The notes below the pieces were generated by a model. It ran no database searches, was not told the origin of the DNA, and worked only from the letters and a program-made list of their open reading frames with translations. Positions 59,951 to 64,000 of a stretch of DNA of 64,000 nucleotides are shown here, in pieces. Position numbers and translations under genes: made by a program. Location of the stretch: the NCBI GenBank assembly GCA_002281855.1, contig NCHQ01000001.1, positions 434,001 through 498,000 on the forward strand. The letters run 5' to 3'. This DNA comes from Rhodospirillales bacterium 24-66-33. Lineage in GTDB: Bacteria > Pseudomonadota > Alphaproteobacteria > Reyranellales > Reyranellaceae. Within the stretch, counting starts at the first letter, position 1; each line of letters begins with the position of its first letter.

Positions 59951-61864
59951 ATGAACGTCGACGGTTCGGCAGCCCAGGGCAGCCCGGAGAAGCACCAGTT
60001 CCAGGCCGAAGTGGCCGAGCTGCTCAACCTGATGATCCACTCGGTCTATTCCGAGACGGACGTCTTCCTGCGCGAGCTGGTGTCGAACGCCTCGGACGCC
60101 TGCGACAAGGTCCGCTACGAGGCCATTGCCCGGCCGGAGTTGCTGGCCGGCGACGAGCGGCTGGCCATCCGGATCAAGCCCGATGCATCCGCCAAGACCC
60201 TGACCATCGCCGACAACGGCATCGGCATGGACCGGCAGGAGCTGATCGACAATCTCGGCACCCTGGCCCGCTCCGGCACCAAGGCCTTCCTGAAGGGGCT
60301 GAAGGATGCGAAGGACGGGCTGGGCCTGATCGGCCAGTTCGGCGTGGGCTTCTACGCCGCCTTCATGGTGGCCGACCGCATCGAGGTGACCAGCCGCCGC
60401 GCCGGTGCGGCCGAGGCCTGGACCTGGACCTCGGCGAGCGGTGCCGGCTTCGAGGTGTCGCCCGCCACGCCGGAGCAGGCGGCGCGGGTGTCGCGCGGCA
60501 CCGAGATCGTGCTGCATCTGAAGGAAGACGCGGCGCGCTACCTCCAGCCCTACGAGCTGGAGCGCATCGTGCGGACCTATTCCGACCATGTGCTGTTTCC
60601 GATCGAGCTGATCGACGACAAGGGCGAGGCGCGGCAGGTCAATGCCGCCAGCGCGCTGTGGCAGCGCTCGAAGTCCGAAGTGACGCCGGAGGACTACACG
60701 CAGGCCTATCGCTCGCTTGCCATGGCGTTCGACGAGCCGGTGCTGACCCTGCACTACAAGGTCGAGGGGCGGCAGTCCTATGCGGTGCTGCTGTTCGTGC
60801 CCAGCACGCCGCCGTTCGATCTCACCGATCCCGCGCGCAAGGGGCGGGTGAAGCTCTACGTCCGCCGGGTCTACATCACCGACGATGCCGAGCTGCTGCC
60901 GGCCTATCTGCGCTTCGTGCGTGGCGTGGTCGACAGCGAGGACCTGCCGCTCAACCTGTCGCGCGAGATGCTGCAGAACAATCCGCAGGTCCGCCAGATC
61001 CGCTCGGGCCTCGTCGGCCGCGTCCTGTCGGAACTCGAAAGCACCGCCACCAAGGATGCCGAGACCTACGGCAAGATCTGGGAGACCTTCGGCCCGATCC
61101 TCAAGGAAGGACTCTACGAGGACCAGGAGCGGCGCGCCCAGTTGCTCGGCCTCGCGCGCTTTGCCTCGACCGCCGGCGACGCGCCGCGTTCGATCAAGGA
61201 CTACGTGACCGACCTGAAGCCCAACCAGACCGAGATCTATTATCTGGTGGGCGACAGCCTCGACCGGCTGAAGTCCAACCCGAAGCTGGAGGCGGCGAAA
61301 GCACGCGGCGTCGAGGTGCTGCTGCTGACCGATCCCGTCGACGCCTTCTGGACGACGATGCCGCAGGAATTCGAGGGCAAGCCGCTCAAGTCGCTGAGCC
61401 AGGGCGAGGTCGATTTCGGCCTGATCCCGCTCGTCGACGAGGAGAAGGCGAAGGACGCGGATCTCGATACCGTCGAGGACGATGCCGCCGTGTTGGAGGC
61501 CGCCAAGCAGGTGCTGGGCGAGAAGGTGGCGGACGTGAAGGCCTCGACGCGCCTGACCGACAGCGCCTCCTGCCTGGTGGCGAGCGCCCAGGGCCGGGAT
61601 CGCGAACTGGAGCGCCTGCTCGAACGCCAGAACCGCGGCAGCGGCACCAAGCCCATCCTCGAGCTCAACATGAAGCATGCGATGGTGCGGGCTCTGGGCA
61701 CGGCGAAGAAGGAAGACCGCGCTCAGGACGTGGACGATCTGGCGAACCTGCTGCTCGACGAAGCCTGCATCCTGGACGGTGAGATCCCGTCCGATCCAGC
61801 CGCCTTCGCGCGGCGCCTCAACGATTACGTCGTGCGGGCGCTGCGGGGCACGGCGACGGCTTGA
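59951..61864 (+). CDS. htpG: Hsp90 chaperone HtpG
   Basis: A 637-residue Hsp90 ATPase. The GHKL nucleotide-binding motifs [31 protein letters not shown] and [14 protein letters not shown] are in the N-terminal domain; the middle domain has [14 protein letters not shown] (with the family's catalytic Arg region) and the C-terminal dimerisation domain is complete. Length is normal (about 620-640). It converges with dctM with only ten bases between the stops. Confidence 0.95.
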   Translation: MNVDGSAAQGSPEKHQFQAEVAELLNLMIHSVYSETDVFLRELVSNASDACDKVRYEAIARPELLAGDERLAIRIKPDASAKTLTIADNGIGMDRQELIDNLGTLARSGTKAFLKGLKDAKDGLGLIGQFGVGFYAAFMVADRIEVTSRRAGAAEAWTWTSASGAGFEVSPATPEQAARVSRGTEIVLHLKEDAARYLQPYELERIVRTYSDHVLFPIELIDDKGEARQVNAASALWQRSKSEVTPEDYTQAYRSLAMAFDEPVLTLHYKVEGRQSYAVLLFVPSTPPFDLTDPARKGRVKLYVRRVYITDDAELLPAYLRFVRGVVDSEDLPLNLSREMLQNNPQVRQIRSGLVGRVLSELESTATKDAETYGKIWETFGPILKEGLYEDQERRAQLLGLARFASTAGDAPRSIKDYVTDLKPNQTEIYYLVGDSLDRLKSNPKLEAAKARGVEVLLLTDPVDAFWTTMPQEFEGKPLKSLSQGEVDFGLIPLVDEEKAKDADLDTVEDDAAVLEAAKQVLGEKVADVKASTRLTDSASCLVASAQGRDRELERLLERQNRGSGTKPILELNMKHAMVRALGTAKKEDRAQDVDDLANLLLDEACILDGEIPSDPAAFARRLNDYVVRALRGTATA

Positions 61865-61874
61865 GGCGCTGGCG

Positions 61875-63185
61875 TCACGTCCCGCTCATCGTCAGCCTGG
61901 GCAGGAAGGTGACGATCCCGGGAAACAGCGTGAACAGTCCGACGCAGGCGAAGTCCATGAGCACGAACGGCCAGACGTTGCGGAAGATCGCCTGCAGCGG
62001 AATGTCGGGCCGGACCCCGCTCACGACGTAGCAGTTGAGGCCGACCGGCGGCGTCAGCAGACCGACTTCGACCATCTTCACGACGATGATGCCGAACCAG
62101 ATCGGGTCGAAGTCGAGTTTCATCATGACCGGAAAGATGACCGGCAGCGTGAGAAGCAGCATCCCGATGCCGTCCATGAACATGCCCAGCACCGTGTAGA
62201 GCACGATCACGAACAGCAGCACGAGGTAGGGCGACACGCCGATGGCGACGATCCAGTCGGAGAAGCTGCTGGATACCCCGGCGAAGGCCAGGAAGCGCAC
62301 GAAGATCAGGACGCCCCAGATGATCGAGAAGATCATCACCGTGAGCTTCACGGTGTCGAGCAGCGAGTCGAGCAGGCCGCGCCCGGTCAGGGACCGTTTG
62401 AGCAGGGCCATGACGAACACGATGAAGGCGCCCAGCGCGCCCACTTCGGTAGGCGTCGCCCAGCCGGTGTACATGCCGCCGATCACGGCACCGATCACGA
62501 ACACGATGGGCAGCGCATCGGGCAGCGTGACCAAGCGCTCGCGCCACGGGATGCCGTGCACCGACAGGCCGAGCGCCGGATTGATCTTGAATCGCACGAC
62601 GATGATCGAGGCGTACAGGACGGCGGAAATGACGCCGGGAATGAAGCCCGCCAGAAGCAGGCCGCCGATCGAGGTTTCGGTGATGATGCCGTAGACGACC
62701 ATGATCGCCGAGGGCGGGATCAGGGACGCCAGGGTTCCGCCGGCCGCGACGACAGCGGCGGCGATGCCCGGCTGGTACTTGTAGCGCAGGAGTTCGGGGA
62801 TCGAGATGCGGGCAAAGACGGCAGCGGTTGCCGTGCTGGCGCCGGAGACGGCGGCGAAGCCCGCCGCGGCGAAGATCGTCGCGACGGCCAGCCCGCCGGG
62901 CATCCATCCCAGCCAGGCGCGCGCGCACCGATAGGCGCCCTGTACGATTCCGGCATGATGGGCGAGGTGGCCGATCAGGATGAACAGCGGCAGGACCGAC
63001 AGCGCGTAGTTCGTGGTGTCGGAGTATGGAATGTGGCCGGCGATGCCGACCGCCTTGTCGAAGCCGCGCAGTGCCCATAGTCCGAAGAAGCCGACGAGCC
63101 CGGCCGCCACGAAGATCCGGATGCCGGCCACGATCATGACGGTGAGGGCGATCATCCCGATGATGCCGATCGTGATGGGCTCCAT
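61875..63185 (-). CDS. dctM: TRAP transporter large permease
   Basis: A 436-residue membrane protein with about 12 helices, the DctM subunit of a TRAP-type carboxylate importer. Features are ATIFAAAGFAAVSGASTATAAVFARISIPELLRYKYQPGIAAAVVAAGGTLASLIPPSAIMVVYG and LLTLPVIFPVMMKLDFDPIWFG. The start overlaps the dctQ stop (TGATG). Confidence 0.93.
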   Translation of the reverse strand: MEPITIGIIGMIALTVMIVAGIRIFVAAGLVGFFGLWALRGFDKAVGIAGHIPYSDTTNYALSVLPLFILIGHLAHHAGIVQGAYRCARAWLGWMPGGLAVATIFAAAGFAAVSGASTATAAVFARISIPELLRYKYQPGIAAAVVAAGGTLASLIPPSAIMVVYGIITETSIGGLLLAGFIPGVISAVLYASIIVVRFKINPALGLSVHGIPWRERLVTLPDALPIVFVIGAVIGGMYTGWATPTEVGALGAFIVFVMALLKRSLTGRGLLDSLLDTVKLTVMIFSIIWGVLIFVRFLAFAGVSSSFSDWIVAIGVSPYLVLLFVIVLYTVLGMFMDGIGMLLLTLPVIFPVMMKLDFDPIWFGIIVVKMVEVGLLTPPVGLNCYVVSGVRPDIPLQAIFRNVWPFVLMDFACVGLFTLFPGIVTFLPRLTMSGT

Positions 63186-63760
63186 CAGGCGTCCTCGGGC
63201 AGGTGCGAAGCGACGGGCACGGCGATGGGCTCAGCCAGCGGATCGGCGACCAGGCGCAGGTAGGCCCAGATCTCGAGTGCGATCCTGAGAGCGAGGACGC
63301 TGAAGCCGATGACGGGAACCAGCTTCGAAGGCCAGGTCGGCCACTGGGTGTTGATCGTCGAATCGCCGATGTAATAGGCGTTCTCGAAGAAATGCAGGAC
63401 GCCCGGCAGCAGCAGGACGATCAAGGCGAAAGCGGCGATCGACGCCATCAGCTCGGCGATCCACTTGCGGCGTCCCCTGAAGTGGCCGACCAGGATGTCG
63501 ACCCTGATATGGCCCGCCTTGCGGTAGCAGTAGGAGATGGTGAGCAGGGTGTAGGTCGCCATGCTCTGCTCGATGAGGTCGAGCTGGCCATAGAGCGGCG
63601 CGTTGAACGCCTTGCGCATGACCATTTCGGCGACGCCGACCCACATCACGCCGAAGATCACGGCGCCGCCGATCACCGCCGTCGCGAATTCGACGACCTG
63701 CAGCGCGCGGTCGAGGCGGTCGAGCACCGCGCCGCCCATCGCCCGGCCGGAAGAAGCCAT
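63185..63760 (-). CDS. dctQ: TRAP transporter small permease
   Basis: A 191-residue, four-helix DctQ subunit (VVEFATAVIGGAVIFGVMWVGVAEMVMRKAFNAPLYGQLDLIEQ; CYRKAGHIRVDILVGHF). It docks with DctM in the inner membrane. ATG at 63760 chosen; a GTG three codons upstream is also in frame and neither has a strong ribosome site. The stop overlaps the dctM start. Confidence 0.9.
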   Translation of the reverse strand: MASSGRAMGGAVLDRLDRALQVVEFATAVIGGAVIFGVMWVGVAEMVMRKAFNAPLYGQLDLIEQSMATYTLLTISYCYRKAGHIRVDILVGHFRGRRKWIAELMASIAAFALIVLLLPGVLHFFENAYYIGDSTINTQWPTWPSKLVPVIGFSVLALRIALEIWAYLRLVADPLAEPIAVPVASHLPEDA

Positions 63761-63782
63761 CGCCGCCACGTGCGTTGCCGCG

Positions 63783-64000
63783 TCAGCTCTTCTTCAGCTT
63801 GGCCTTGGCCTTCTGGGCCTCGTTGAGGATGAGATCGAGCAGCTCCTGGGCGGGCACGCCCTTGGCGGTGTTTTCGGTGACCCACGCCTTCCAGACCGGC
63901 GCGGCGCCAACTTCCTGGAAGATCTTGAGTTCCTCCGGCGAATAGACGATCCCCTTGAGGCCCTTCTTCTCCCAGTCGGCCAGGTTCTTCTTGTCGGTCT
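63783..64000 (-). CDS. dctP: TRAP transporter solute-binding protein (C-terminal end)
   Basis: The last 72 residues are present, reading into the window edge from upstream: EELKIFQEVGAAPVWKAWVTENTAKG, then QELLDLILNEAQKAKAKLKKS. The W-x-x-W and ELL segments match DctP-type periplasmic binding proteins, and it lies directly upstream of dctQ and dctM on the same strand, as expected. The substrate cannot be inferred from the fragment. Confidence 0.7.
   Translation of the reverse strand, partial: TDKKNLADWEKKGLKGIVYSPEELKIFQEVGAAPVWKAWVTENTAKGVPAQELLDLILNEAQKAKAKLKKS

Overview
The window is GC-rich (about two thirds G+C by eye), densely coded on both strands, and has no rRNA, tRNA, CRISPR array, phage or transposase gene that I can see. 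The gene content points to an environmental alphaproteobacterium, probably Rhodospirillales-like or a neighbouring order: Fur-type palindromes, CaiB and acyl-CoA dehydrogenase expansion, a TRAP transporter, a DUF992 protein, a split MetH, and short palindromic intergenic repeats. The genus is not determined. No gap longer than 300 bp lacks a gene.

Layout. 1-5.4 kb: the 3' part of a feruloyl-CoA-synthase-like ligase, then a complete iron-type signalling cassette (ECF sigma factor, FecR anti-sigma factor, TonB-dependent receptor). 5.5-15.4 kb: PEP carboxylase, an M23-like exported protein, an SDR/D-threonine-aldolase-like operon, an MFS transporter with a CaiB CoA-transferase, and a second CoA-transferase. 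15.4-25.4 kb: DUF2867, OmpW, three adjacent acyl-CoA dehydrogenases, an AEC transporter, two Fe(II) dioxygenases (TauD-like and PhyH-like), DUF992, a histone-like basic protein and a TauE permease. 25.5-31.4 kb: a second sigma/FecR/receptor cassette followed by a PepSY membrane protein. 31.4-37 kb: an overlapping four-gene methionine operon (ArsR-methyltransferase, metF, homocysteine methyltransferase, remaining MetH domains). 37-46 kb: mlaA, mlaC, cysE, a TIM-barrel isomerase, a membrane-anchored unknown, a DAO-type oxidase, a secreted double-nitrilase protein and a TPR protein. 46-50 kb: a MITE-like element, a small K+-channel-like protein, ettA and a hipBA toxin-antitoxin locus. 50-57 kb: a CrbS/CrbR-like two-component system, an MHS-family transporter and pyrophosphatase. 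57-64 kb: a large autotransporter, htpG and a TRAP transporter (dctM, dctQ and the end of dctP).

How the parts work together. The two iron cassettes carry the same 17-bp Fur-like palindrome at their sigma-gene promoters. Each also has its own pair of candidate ECF promoters in front of fecR and the receptor, with a different -35 element in each cassette. This suggests two parallel, probably insulated, siderophore-sensing circuits under common iron control. The methionine operon couples a SAM/SAH-type regulator to the methyl-tetrahydrofolate pathway through start/stop overlaps. CrbS/R, the MHS transporter and pyrophosphatase could form a short-chain carboxylate uptake and activation unit; this is inference.
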